From Eudromia elegans (lineage: Eukaryota > Chordata > Aves > Tinamiformes > Tinamidae): a DNA stretch of 64,000 nt. The notes under the pieces were generated by a model that was given only the letters and a program-made list of their open reading frames with translations, did no database searches and was not told where the DNA came from. This document shows, in pieces, positions 48,948 to 59,873 of the stretch (positions within the stretch are counted from its first letter, which is position 1; each line of letters opens with the position of its first letter). The stretch covers positions 1 through 64,000 of the forward strand of contig PTEX01000488.1 of the NCBI GenBank assembly GCA_003342815.1, read 5' to 3'. The translations under genes were made by a program, and so were the position numbers.

Positions 48948-51900
48948 CTGTAAGTTTATGTGAAATAATAATAAAGGAGAAATAGATATTGATGTCTGAA
49001 AAAGGACCAAAGTATTTGGTACTTTGCAATCTGTCAATAGTACAGGATAAAGCAAAGATTCTAGAGAGTATTAATAGAAGTCCTCTGACTAATTATTCAC
49101 AGCTAGACTTGCCCCTCTGCAAAACAGGACAATCACTGCCTTTATCCAAAGTTGAATCCTACAGAAACTGGGAGAATATTGGAACTTTACCTGTTTCTCA
49201 GAAATCTTGATGGGTTCCTTCAGCACTATCCATGTTACACTCTCATTAAGAGGCGGTGTTGTCAAGGAACCAGGATAAGTCCAGTAATCTAGACTCAAAG
49301 GCAGGAGACATTTTGGGTTGAAGCTTCTAAACTGAGCTTTTGTGCCCTGGGGAAAAACAAAAACAAAAACCTTTCCTTTTCTTCCTATTTCAAATGGAAC
49401 TTAAAGGAATTTTTAAAAACAGCAGGTGGGATGTGGGGAAAAAAGTAGACCTATGGTGGTTTGACTGCCTCGTAACAATTGATATCCAAGAGAAGCATGA
49501 AAATAAGACTCAGGAAAACATACACTGTAATGTGGCAATCATGACCTCAACTGTTAGGTTCCTAGGATTTGAACTCTTACCCCATTGCCTGTATTAGAGC
49601 TCAGCTTCTGTCACAAAATGTCCAAAAATAGTGCACAAAACAGATAACTGTGTGTGACCCAATTTAGGGACTATCAGGACTCTGACTTGTTACTTACAGT
49701 TTTCCGGCTTTCTGTCTTCCATCTACCTGATGAGACTGTCTGAAATTATGAAAAAACTAGCCAAATAAAGTTATTTTTTGCTGGGACAAATATTGGTCTT
49801 AAAATAGAATATCAACGTCTAAAGCAGAGTGAGACAGATCAACCAGGGAAGGGGAAAAAAAAGCCCAGATAATGCATGGATGGGTGCTGGGTCTGAAGAT
49901 GTGATTACGTTCAGCGCTACCACAGTCAGGGCCACATTTTTGAACCTGTGCTTATTTTCAGGAGTTGAATCTTCTTAGAAAATTTAGTCATTCACATTAA
50001 GAACACTTTCCACCTGTCTATATTTGCTTGTAATGAACTGAATGAGCAGTGGGAAACCTGAAGAGCTTCCATCACTACAACCAAGGAGTTGCTCAAGGCT
50101 ACGCTTGATGGATTTTCCTGACTCAGACCTGAACCTAAAGCTTTTAATTTTAGATGATCCAGGAAGCGTAGACTCTATGGATGACTAAATGGGCTCAGCC
50201 GACCATTGGGAGGCATTTGAGGATAGGCCAATCAGCCAAAACTTGTGGTAAAGGGACTGAAGTCATTGGACAGTAAAGATATAGTTCCAGTAACATGCTA
50301 ATGATGGGAGGACTTATGGTGAGCAGTTTTCCATTTTTATTGTTTGTGTCTTAGACATGTACATGAACTTAATACGTAAAGAATATTCCAGAACAAGTTA
50401 GAGTTTGAAACTTACTTTAAATTTTACCATGTAAAAAGCATCAGTGAGTCTGTTCATATTGGCATGTTCATTCCCAATCTAAAAGAGTAATGCACAGATT
50501 AAGAATGACTATTATTATGCTTTGAATAGGTAGAAAATTATTTTGTTATTCACATCTTGAAATTCTTACTAAAGTAGGCTTACCAGCAATTTGCAAAGAG
50601 TCACTGCTTCCAATCAAGTCATCTGTTTTCCTTACATACCTCTTAAATACGTGGCTTAGTTCTCAAACATTTAAGTATGATACTCTTCATCATGTAAACA
50701 TGCTATTTTTGCAATTCTTACCTCCAAGAAAACACCAATTACTGCCAAGCCATCTGGAGCTGCTGCTGCTTCTCCAAATGTTGCATATTTTCTGGCATTC
50801 CAGTGAACTAAGTGAAGCTTTAAAAAGAAAGTTAGAAATATAAACAAAATAAAGAAAGTCTTTTAACATAGGTTGCATCATGCACAAGCAGGCAGTAACA
50901 CCATTGCAAGCTAGCAGGCTTCCCTGAAGGGACCTTCATTCCATGAAGCACTGTGCTGCTGTCACCACTCACAGACTCTGCCATAGTCCCCTGCTGTATA
51001 ATTTGGGATGGACCTTTCTGGGATGAGCTGTATTTGGTCTAGCTTTGGAGGAAATTCTCAAGAGCCGTCAGATAAAGCCGTTCCTAAGCTATCTGTGGCA
51101 GCAGTAGCATGTCTATTTTGGATTGCAATCATCAATTTAACCATGCCAGGTAACAGCTGTGCACTGCTTCTCAGCATTGTGTTTGTGAATGTCCTTCCCG
51201 TCTACATAAAGAGAAGGGAGAAACAGAGGGAGCTCAGCACCCTAGCCTAGTCAGGAGAGGGCCGCTAAATGCGGGAGGAGTTCTTTATGGGAGCAAAGCA
51301 GCTGCACTGTGGGACTAGCTAGGTCTCACTAACTGCAGTGAGATGACCGAGATCTTTGGAGAAAGGGCTGTACAGGGGAGAGAAGTTGCCCTTCCAGAAC
51401 ACTGTGATTAACAGAGGAGAAAGCTTCAATGGATGAAAGAAAACCCTTACTAAAGCCTTTCACTGAGCATGGTTAGATCAGCACAATCAGAATCCCAGTT
51501 CCCATCCCCGCTACAGAAAAAAGGTAGTTGCCAACAGCCTTGCTATCCATCTACTCCATCTCCATAACCATGCTGTTACCTCGGATGGAAAGGGTTTTCC
51601 GTCGACTGTGTGCTCTGATCCCTGGCTTGGCTTTGTCCCCCAGTGAAAGTGCAATTGCTTTAGCCGAAAGGGATTCTCAAAGGGACCACCACTGATTGCT
51701 AAGCAGAAATGAAGAAAAAGATTATGTATTTCCAACTTACCTTCCTGCTGCTAAGAACTCAATGGTACAACAGTAAAAGACAGCAACATTTTCCAGTTGT
51801 CAACAGAAAAGAATGCCTCATCCAGACATTTAGAAGTGTAAACTTTCATCATAGAAAACACCCAAATTTGCCCAAAAAAATGTTGAAAAGGAACATTGGC

Positions 51901-54900
51901 TAGCTACTTATACAGAATTTTGTATTTGTATTTCTTCTTTAGAGTTTGTTTCCTTCCATTACAAGTTCTCTATATTCCTTTTTCTTTCATTATCTGCTTC
52001 TTTAAGAGAAGAAAGTGCCTTGTACTTGACACTGGAGAGTCTCAAATCACCTTCTAAACATGGGGAAATGTTACAGAAAGTTTATATATCCTTTAAAAAG
52101 AAAACCTTTAACAGGGCAGATTAATATGTTTAAGGTGTCACCCCTAGAAGCTATTTTACCAGCATATTGGTAATTCTCTTGTACTTCTATGGGACACGAA
52201 TAAAGTTCTGCCCAGACATAAAAACTTGATCATCTAGATTTTTAAAAAAGGCTTGAAGGTGGACATAGCCTTGGTAAAGCACTTCTCTGTCCTCTGTGTA
52301 AGCTATAACATTCTGCTCATCCAGAAGCCTTTAAACCTGAGGCATGCACTATACCATCACCTGTGCAGAGCAGCAGCTGGCTTGTGTGAAGGAAAAGGCC
52401 TTGCCAAAACAAAGCTGCAGTCCCACAGAGTATACCACAAGTTGCTTATTTTTGTTAATTAATACTGAGTGTGTGACAGAACTTTAAAAATATCTGGTTA
52501 TAATAGTGTTATCAGAAGTCTGTTGTATAATGCATGCAAAGTTGTGAGTCACTATATCTATTTCAGTAGAACTAGAAACATTTAAATTTGTACTCCTAGC
52601 AGCATTACGAAGCTTCTCCAGTGCAGAAAGGGTGCAGGTCTTCATTCCTGCCCATGATCCAAGTCTGTCTGCTTTTGCTTCCTTGCTATTATCTGGAGGA
52701 GCAACACCTAGTGCTCTTAAACCTTCTAAAACTGTTCCTTGTCATGTAGGTACAGTATAATTAAAGTGGTAAACAAACTAATATTTCCAGATGCATTTTA
52801 CAAATTTTGTAGGATTACATGCCTGTGAATCTTATGCAGTAAACTTGGGAAATGCACGTCTATAGTCTTCCTTTCACATTCAAATTACCCTTGAAGACTG
52901 ATCATTCATTCAGGCTGAGTTCATTCAGGAGAAGAGGTTTTAGAAACAAATGATGAGAATCTTAACCCTCAGCCTTGGCAACTTGGAGATTATTTCAAAG
53001 AGTTACCAACACAAACCAATCGCTTCCCAGAAAGGGTATTTTTGACTATTATATTCAATTGGAATAAATGAAAATAACCAAAGGAAAGTTATTTAACAGG
53101 TTAAAATGAAAACTCACTAGGGTCCTGTAGAGAGACCCTAGAGAAATGCACTCTTCCATTTGTCAACTACTAGTTTTCATAGTCTTCACTTCATCTTAAT
53201 GCTATTTTTACTATACATGTAAAAGCAAAATCCTCCATGAGTTAGCATTAACAGGATCAATTACTTCAGACATTTGCATTCACTCAGCCATGAGCTAAAA
53301 AGAGGCTAGAGTAAAATAACTGCAGATAGTGCCACATATAAAAGCTGCTACCAAATCAAAATCAACTGATTTCTGAAAATGCTGAATTGCTAGGGGGCAA
53401 TAAGGAAAGAAGAAAACACGACAAGAGAATCAGGGTATGGTCTAGATACAAATAAGTCTGGTGGAATATGATTATGACAAGTGATCTGATATTTGCTGAT
53501 CTTCTTCACTTTCACTGTGTAGTGAGCCAAAGAGAGCTGGGGGGTGTGCTAGCATTTCCAATGTGGATGATCATGGAAAGAGAAGTTGAAAATTAAATGA
53601 AGGGTTCTGGTAACATGCTTGCCCTAAGTTTAAAATGCACATAGTACAAGATGGACTTCACAAGAGGTACTTAATTTCCCCTCACTAAGCCACAAAATAG
53701 TATTCTGAGTTAGTTGTCTGTATGTGTTAGTCTCACCTGTCTTGTCATCAGCATCTTCAAACTCAACCATAACTGAATGACCATTGTTGGAGATGTTGAG
53801 AGAAGTACATGATTCATAGCAGATATTAAGCGGTTTCAGACTAGGGTCATAAACTGCTTTTGCAGGAACTATATCAATAGGTGATTGACGGTTCCCTTGG
53901 GCAACAGGGTAAGATTTGTACCACTCAGAGGGTCCTTCAAAAAACAAAGAAAGGAAAGCACTGTTATTTTCTTCCTTCAGTGCAAGAAATTACAGGTTTT
54001 CATGAGGCTTGAAGCGAAGCTGGCTGAGCAGGAACTACTTAGAAGTTTGACTTCTGAAGAAAGTCAGTAACTGTATGGAAGATTCAGATATGTTTTACAA
54101 GACACACTGAGGAAATTACAGCAAATCTAGACCACCACATCTTGGGTTACTCACATCGCTGATTTTCATGTTGAATTGGTAATTACACTGGAAGGACTTC
54201 AAATACCCTCTAAGATATATATATGTGTGGGTCTGTGTATATAAACACTTGCATGAGCACACACATGCATACACCTACAGAAAGAGTGTTACTGCTTCCT
54301 GGATAAGATAGTGTAAAATCTCCAGTCATTCAAATTAGATGCAGATGACTCAATCTTTCAGCTACTGATTATGTAGTTATTTTAAAATCCATTTTATGAC
54401 TGCAGTAAATCTTTGAGGCAGCTTCATCCTTCACTCGTGCCCCTTATGGTATCTTTCTGCCATGAAGGATCAGTATGATATGATTATTAACACTTTTGGA
54501 CTGTGTGACTGCAATAGAGTGAGGTGAAAGACCAATTTATTAAGATAGCTTTCTTGCCAGAGTTGGAACATTCACATGCAGTTAAAGATAACAGAACCAT
54601 ATCTGTTTCAGAGAATTACTTATTCTGATCTGTTCTCTTGTTCTACTTTTATACTGTGCTTAAAAAAAAAAAATCTTTTTTTTTCCTGCTGTTACTGGTC
54701 AAAGGTTAACAGTAGCAATTTCACTTCAATATTCACCATAAGCACATTTAACTGTAGGAGTCTCACATACTTACACAATGGTAAATTTTTCAATCAAGCA
54801 CACATTAAATTTAAATAATTATTACATTCTTGTTTATTTTTGGTTTGTACTGAAAAGTTTAGCTTATAAAGTGGTATCTTTCCTTTTCGCAGCCTACTTA

Positions 54901-55848
54901 TAAAGCCAATTTAGGGTTCAAGTTCCAGCATACAAGCTTAGACACTAAGTTGTCTTTTCCTCAGCTTTGCATTGACATATCTTTTAGTGCCTAAACACAT
55001 AACAATATCAGAACCATCCAGCTCCACTGAGTGTTCAAGCTCCTATTTCAATATGCAGTAGCTAAAGAAACTGTCGTCAGAGACAGAAGAGACTGACTCC
55101 TGAAGGCTATGCAAAAACTTATTTTGTAGGGTGACATCAATCATTCATCCATCGCTCTGCAAAGGATACAAGTGCTGTACCATGTTATTGGAGGACATTT
55201 CCAGTAGCTTGATAAGTTCTTACTTTTTGACACACGTTGTTGGAGAAGAGAAATAAAGACAAGGAATAAACTAAAAACACTGTCAAATTGGCAAGTGAAT
55301 TTTGTTCAGTAAGAGACATTTTTCATGCTGCTCTGTGCAATTCACTGATATGCTAAAGTATATAACACACTTCCATGAAAGTCTAGATATCATCTTCCAA
55401 CAGCTGCACAGGGTCAGGAAATCTGTTACTGCTCTTCTATGACTTCTTTACAGAGAAGATTTTGTTTTTAGAGAGACAATTGCTTTTAGAGAAACAGGCA
55501 GATAGTCATTTCCACAGCATCTGTTTGGAATCGGACACATCTTTAAGGTCTGCAGGACTGCTTGATTGCAGAACATCAATTACACTGCAACAACCCAGAC
55601 CAGCAGGCAGAAGTTCATGCCTCTTCTAGTGACTCTTCTAGTGGGTGCTATATGCCATCAATAAAGCAGTTAAATACAAGCTGTATGTGTTTGATATTTG
55701 CAGCAAATGAAATGCAGGCAGCTCTGCAGGGCTCAGGCAGCAGTACTAAAAAGAAAATGAAGCAGCAAGAGGGAGATAAAGAGACAGCATGGAGAGGGGA
55801 CAACCTACCGTCATCCTGCCCATATCCCCAGTCATGGGGACCAGTCAT
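48825..55848 (-). CDS. CA7: Carbonic anhydrase VII, complete, seven coding exons (264 aa)
   Basis: Cytosolic alpha-carbonic anhydrase that interconverts CO2 and bicarbonate; in mammals it is prominent in brain, where it supports bicarbonate-driven GABA responses. Exons (minus strand): 55,809-55,848; 53,737-53,934; 51,580-51,698; 50,722-50,817; 50,416-50,478; 49,191-49,346; 48,825-48,947. Every intron is GT-AG, and the phases join to a 264-residue frame, the same length as human CA VII. Seen: zinc ligands His96 and His98 (LHFHWG) and His121 (LHLVHW), proton-shuttle His66 (NNGHS), Glu108 (GSEHT) and Thr201 (SLTTPP), which are CA II positions 94, 96, 119, 64, 106 and 199. The N-terminus [14 protein letters not shown] matches CA VII closely. 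No signal peptide is seen. Odd: the position equivalent to human Cys217 is Lys (EPIKISE). It lies head to head with NAE1 and in tandem with PDP2. Confidence 0.96.
48948..49190 (-). other. CA7: CA7 intron 6
   Basis: Short GT-AG intron of 243 bases. Nothing else recognised. Confidence 0.9.
49191..49346 (-). CDS. CA7: CA7 coding exon 6
   Basis: Residues 173-224. Contains FNPKCLLP (Cys185), [13 protein letters not shown] with catalytic Thr201, and EPIKISEKQ. The acceptor is CCCCAG|GGCACA and the donor is AACAG|GTAAAG. Confidence 0.95.
49347..50415 (-). other. CA7: CA7 intron 5
   Basis: GT-AG intron of 1,069 bases. Somewhat GC-richer around 50,040-50,260. No repeat or RNA gene recognised. The 243-base gap to exon 4 (50,479-50,721) is likewise empty. 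Confidence 0.85.
50416..50478 (-). CDS. CA7: CA7 coding exon 5
   Basis: Residues 152-172 ([20 protein letters not shown], then Lys). The acceptor is CTTTTAG|ATTGGG and the donor is TTAAA|GTAAGT. Confidence 0.95.
50722..50817 (-). CDS. CA7: CA7 coding exon 4
   Basis: Residues 120-151, [20 protein letters not shown] and onward to GVFLE. Carries the third zinc ligand, His121. The acceptor is TTTAAAG|CTTCAC and the donor is GGAG|GTAAGA. At 96 bases it is one codon longer than the CA II equivalent, as in human CA VII. Confidence 0.95.
50818..51579 (-). other. CA7: CA7 intron 3
   Basis: GT-AG intron of 762 bases. A GC-richer patch at about 50,930-51,430 reads open for 80 codons on the plus strand (from 51,008) but matches nothing known to me. 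Confidence 0.8.
51580..51698 (-). CDS. CA7: CA7 coding exon 3
   Basis: Codon 80 (completed) to Glu119. Carries two zinc ligands, His96 and His98, and Glu108. The acceptor is TGCTTAG|CAATC and the donor is CCGAG|GTAACA. Confidence 0.95.
51699..53736 (-). other. CA7: CA7 intron 2
   Basis: GT-AG intron of 2,038 bases, AT-rich. No repeat family recognised. Confidence 0.85.
53737..53934 (-). CDS. CA7: CA7 coding exon 2
   Basis: Completes Gly14 and encodes to the first base of codon 80. Contains [11 protein letters not shown] (25-35) and the proton-shuttle His66. The acceptor is TTTGAAG|GACCC and the donor is ACAG|GTGAGA. Its length, 198 bases, keeps the frame with both neighbours. Confidence 0.95.
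53935..55808 (-). other. CA7: CA7 intron 1
   Basis: GT-AG intron of 1,874 bases. Contains a short run of alternating purine and pyrimidine (atatatatgtgtg near 54,215) and an A11/T9 pair near 54,663-54,686. No RNA gene seen. Confidence 0.85.
55809..55848 (-). CDS. CA7: CA7 coding exon 1
   Basis: Encodes residues 1-13 and the first base of Gly14 ([13 protein letters not shown]). The donor on the minus strand is GACG|GTAGGT. The first ATG in this exon is the family start. Confidence 0.95.
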
Positions 55849-55910
55849 GCCGGAGAACCAAGCCCTGCCAAGCTTCTAGCTCCTTAATCAGGGCATTGCT
55901 GCTTACCTGC

Positions 55911-55920
55911 CTTTATAAAG
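55911..55920 (-). promoter_or_regulatory. CA7: Candidate CA7 TATA box
   Basis: The palindrome CTTTATAAAG gives TATAAAGG on the minus strand about 65 bases upstream of the CA7 start codon. A start site about 30 bases further on would leave a 5' UTR of roughly 30-40 bases. Just downstream on the same strand is GGCAG|GTAAGC (about 55,905), a good donor, so the mRNA start could differ. Confidence 0.4.
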
Positions 55921-57045
55921 ACTCCCGCGGGACAGGGTCAGCCCCTTAAAGGAACAGAGCAACCCAAGCGATGCCTGGGCAACCTTCTGCTCCCAACTTT
56001 GCTGCCGCTGCTTACCCTGTTTCCTAACTCAGGGCAGGAAAGGGAAAAATAATGTCCTAGGACTTAGGAACCAAAGCTGTCTGGGTGACAACTAGCAAGG
56101 AACAAATACAGGGAAAGAACGTCTCAACGTATTGCCTTCCCTCTTCTTACACTCTCTCTTCAACTGCAAAAAAGTAGTGATGTTATCGCTTGATTTGCAA
56201 TTCAGCTTCAGAATTAACGCTAGAAGAAATGGAGAACTTTCTTACCTCAAAAATACTTATTTATGCTGCCTTATTAGAGATAAATCAACTATTTTTGTAA
56301 ATCTAAAGAAACATTTTTGAAAGATGAAGAAATTGTGTTTTAAAAAAGTTCCCAAATTAGATTAGGGAATGGAACATGGAGACTCTAGAGAATGGAGACA
56401 GTTTATGAAGTCTCAGTGGTCTGGTTTGATCCTGCAGTTGCCAGTATCCTGCTAAATTCTCAAAGAAGCTAAAATGAGTTATCCACTCTGCAGATGTAAA
56501 AGCTCTAAGACATCATTGTGGCAAGAAATATGGCTTCTTAGCACTACTTTTATTAGACTGAGGGAATGCAATCTGTAAAGGCTACATTTTATAAATGCAC
56601 AATTCATTTTTAGAAAGACAGTAACACACACAGTTAGGGAAAGTCCTAACAGGCAACCAAGAAAATAAAAGAAGCAAAAATCAATTCAAACATTTTAAGT
56701 AACTTTTTTATTGCTGTGCTATCTTGAAAGAATTTTATTTTTCATAAGCTTTCCACGGGAGTCAGATGCAGAACCTTGATATATACCAAGCTAACCCACT
56801 GAATAAGGGGTGTAAACTGCTGTAAAGATGTGCACAGAGCAATTTTACAATGATTTATTCAAATCAGCTTTTCATTTTACCTGTGGTAAATGGTAAATGA
56901 TACCCTGATACTAGGACAAATATATGGGTTGCTTTTCTGAACCTATCACCTGTGATACTGAACAAGTGAGAAATGCTTCAGTTTTCCCATTAATGTATAA
57001 GGAATAATTTTCCTTACAATTTCATTTGATACCTGTCTATTAAAA

Positions 57046-57416
57046 ATCATAGAATCATAGAATACTTAAGGTTGGAAGGGACCTCTAGAGGTCATCTAGT
57101 CCAACGCCCCTGCACACGCAGGGTCTCCTGCACGTGGCACAGGGTGGTGTCCAAGCGGGTTTTGAAGATCTCCAGAGAGGGAGACTCCACCACCTCTCTG
57201 GGCAACCTGTTCCAGTGCTCTGTCACCCTCACTGTTAAGAAGTTCTTCCTCAAGTTCCTGTGGAACTTTTGGAGCTTCAATTTTTGGCTGTTTCCTCTAG
57301 TTCTGTTGCTGGCTACCACTGAGAACAGGCTGGCCCCATCTTCCTCAATACCTCCCTTGAGATACTTGTACACACTGATGAGGTCCCCTCTCAGCCTTCT
57401 CTTCTCCAGGCTAAAA
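57046..57416 (-). mobile_element. CR1 LINE, 5'-truncated 3' end, minus orientation
   Basis: The plus strand begins with octamer repeats (atcatagaatcatagaat), then ggttggaagggacctc and tagaggtcatctagtcc, and ends near cttctccaggctaaa. This is the reverse complement of the CR1 3' end. Read on the minus strand, it still encodes the C-terminal tail of the CR1 ORF2 protein: [27 protein letters not shown] and [17 protein letters not shown] are recognisable between about 57,100 and 57,373. Only the last 370 bases of the element are present, so it was dead on arrival. It is much less diverged than the fragment near 15 kb. Confidence 0.97.
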
Positions 57417-58104
57417 TGCTATATAAGAACTAACCATTATTCTTAGAGAGCTCCAAGCAAGATTGGAATTGGTAAATAAAAGTTCAACATATCAGGATGT
57501 GTCAGGTTTGTGAACACAGGATTTCTGAATCTGTAAGGCAAGTATGCTCTGTTCCCCACATCTGGGGTCATTTGGAGATATTGGCACTAGGCAATAATGT
57601 CATTTGGAGATAATAAACTTGTATGTATATAGTAGCTCATTAATGTAGAAGGGTAGGGTTCAATTTTAGGAGACATAAAAGGAAAGGATAGTTACTTTTG
57701 TTCAAGCTGAATGGCTAAGAGTGCTGTAAGTGTATTTGCTTAAGTAGCTCGGTAATTATCTTTCTGAGAATCCTTAGTAATGACATTTACAGTTAACAAT
57801 TTAATCATTTGAACAAGGTGTCATGGTCCTTCTTTATTTAATGCATATGAATGTATCTAGTGTGTCATTGCCTATCAACAAAATACAGCAGAAATACAAT
57901 TAGTTTGGATACAGGCTGCAAACTGTAGAACATCTGAAGAACAAAAGAAGCAGATTAAATGTTAAAATATTAGTCACTCCAGAGCTTGCCTACACCTCAA
58001 GTTCTTGAAAGAGTATCTGGTTTATCCAGACAGCTAATATCTCTTCTTATATTGCAATTACTAATGCCAGCAGTTTCTAAATGGAAGTTATACAAGGTGA
58101 CAAC

Positions 58105-58122
58105 TTTTTTTTTTTTTTTTTT
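58105..58122 (+). repeat. Poly(T) run of 18
   Basis: Uninterrupted T homopolymer. Confidence 0.95.
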
Positions 58123-58203
58123 AAGTAACAGTCTTACAATCCTAACTTTTTTGACAATATAAAACTTAAATTTTGTCTTATCAAGTTTTTTCTTCTTTGT
58201 TAC

Positions 58204-58222
58204 CACACACACACACACACAC
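58204..58222 (+). repeat. (AC)n microsatellite
   Basis: About nine AC dinucleotides followed by an A run. Confidence 0.95.
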
Positions 58223-58406
58223 AAAAAAAAATGATCTGTAGAAACAATACTGAGTTTCTCATACATCTGGTATAAGTCTAGGAGCCTTGGAAGTGCTAAT
58301 CCTTCTCTTACAGCTGTAGCCTGGGTTTCATGAGATTTCAGGGGAAAGGCCATGACATTTATTTGCCAGGCACCTTTTCCTGGCATAGAAGATTAGCCAA
58401 AAAACC

Positions 58407-58425
58407 AAAAACAAACAAACAAACA
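58407..58425 (+). repeat. (AAAC)n microsatellite
   Basis: Four to five AAAC copies running into A8. Confidence 0.9.
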
Positions 58426-59817
58426 AAAAAAAGTCCCAAAGAAAGGGTTGAGACGTAAAATGATCAAACAATTTTGCAGGAAAACACAAATAAATACGAA
58501 CAGAAAAGGCCAAGAGGAAGAAGGAATTTTTATGAATGTTTTGAGTAAAGTAAGGCAGATGGCAGAGGTGAGAGAAGTAACTGGGTGCCTACTGTCCTGG
58601 GAGCTTCCTGATCTTCATGTGCTATTTGTTATCTTTAGCTTTGAAAACAATCACATTTGACTGCTTTATGTGATAAATAGGCACTATATTTTGGAACTAA
58701 GTCTAAAAAAGTGATTATAATATATTGTTTGACCAGTGAAAACCATGTACTAGTAACAGATAGCAAGAACGGAATGACCTGGCTTTTGACATTGGTAAAC
58801 AGAATATTCCTACTAAATATTTTAACAGTCACTGAAATTTGAGCAGAAGGGAAGATTCACTGTGAGACAGCAAACACAAAGCCTGAGAAAAATGAAGCTT
58901 GAAAGAGATAGTGCTTATGGGAAAAGGAAAGGAGGAAGTACTATACTGTCTTGCAATGTCCTCTGTGCATCATAAAGCACTAAATTAGAATTGAACTGCT
59001 ATATATTTTAATCCAGGAGATATATAACAAACTCAGTTTTCTAAAGGGAAGCAGATTAAAAGGATAACACAATAACTTTAATGTGGTTACAGATCAGCCA
59101 GGATTATGAATTGGCTTAAGGACCTGTTTGGTTTTTAAAATTTCTTGTCAAAAACCTTGGTTAAAATTTGTAAAGATGCAGAAGCCTTCTCTTTTGCAAG
59201 CTCTACTTTGAAAAGATGTGAAAAGGTGCATATAGCAGAAAAACTTGAACCCAACGGCAATTTGCGACCGGGCGATGGGGACAGCACTCCGGGTCCACAC
59301 GGAACCCCCGAAATGCAGGGTCTGAGCAAAGGTGCTCGGAAGCTCAGGTGGTTACAAAGCTCTTCAAAACTTATCCAAGAGTAGACTGAGAGCTAAAAAG
59401 AAATATCCATTAGCAGGACCAAAATCCCCAAATAACTGCCTCGTTTTGGAAACGCACTCCTAAGGGACCAGGCTGCCTCCTCATCGGCCACGCTTCATTG
59501 CGGTTGAGAGCAGCTGCTCTCACAGCCAGCCCGAGTTGATCAGCGGCAACACAGCTGCCTTCCATATTTCCACCCGATGCAGGCGCCAGGGGTTCCCCAA
59601 GGGAAAGCAGAGCGGGAGAAAGAGAGAGGGAAGGGTAGCCTCGAGCCGGGTATCCGGACGCGTTTCCCTCCCGCCCCATCACGGAGCCTGCCCGGCAGAC
59701 GCCGCCGCAGCGTTCTCAAACGGCGGGACAAGCCCGGCCCGGCGTGGCCAGTCCCGCTTGGCACCGTTTGCACCGCCCCCTGTGCGCGCCTGCGCAGTGG
59801 CTGGGCGAGTGGCGGCC

Positions 59818-59873
59818 ATGGCGCAGCAGGGCTCAGCCGGCCTGAAGGAGCAGAGATACGACCGGCAGCTCAG
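59818..59873 (+). CDS. NAE1: NAE1 coding exon 1
   Basis: [18 protein letters not shown] plus two bases of Arg19. The donor is CTCAG|GTAGCG. Confidence 0.95.

Larger units (their letters stand above)
55921..59417. other. Divergent intergenic region CA7-NAE1
   Basis: About 3.5 kb between the CA7 TATA candidate and the NAE1 CpG island. It holds one CR1 tail (57,046-57,416) and three simple repeats. The first 100 bases next to CA7 are moderately GC-rich (CCCGCGGG near 55,925). No further gene recognised. Confidence 0.7.

Noticed and set aside
54900-54935. gggttcaagttcc as a tRNA T-arm
   Set aside because: No acceptor or anticodon arms and no B-box partner A-box at the right distance.
57072-57446. 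124-codon plus-strand frame over the CR1 tail
   Set aside because: It is the antisense of the CR1 3' region; the recognisable coding remnant is on the minus strand.
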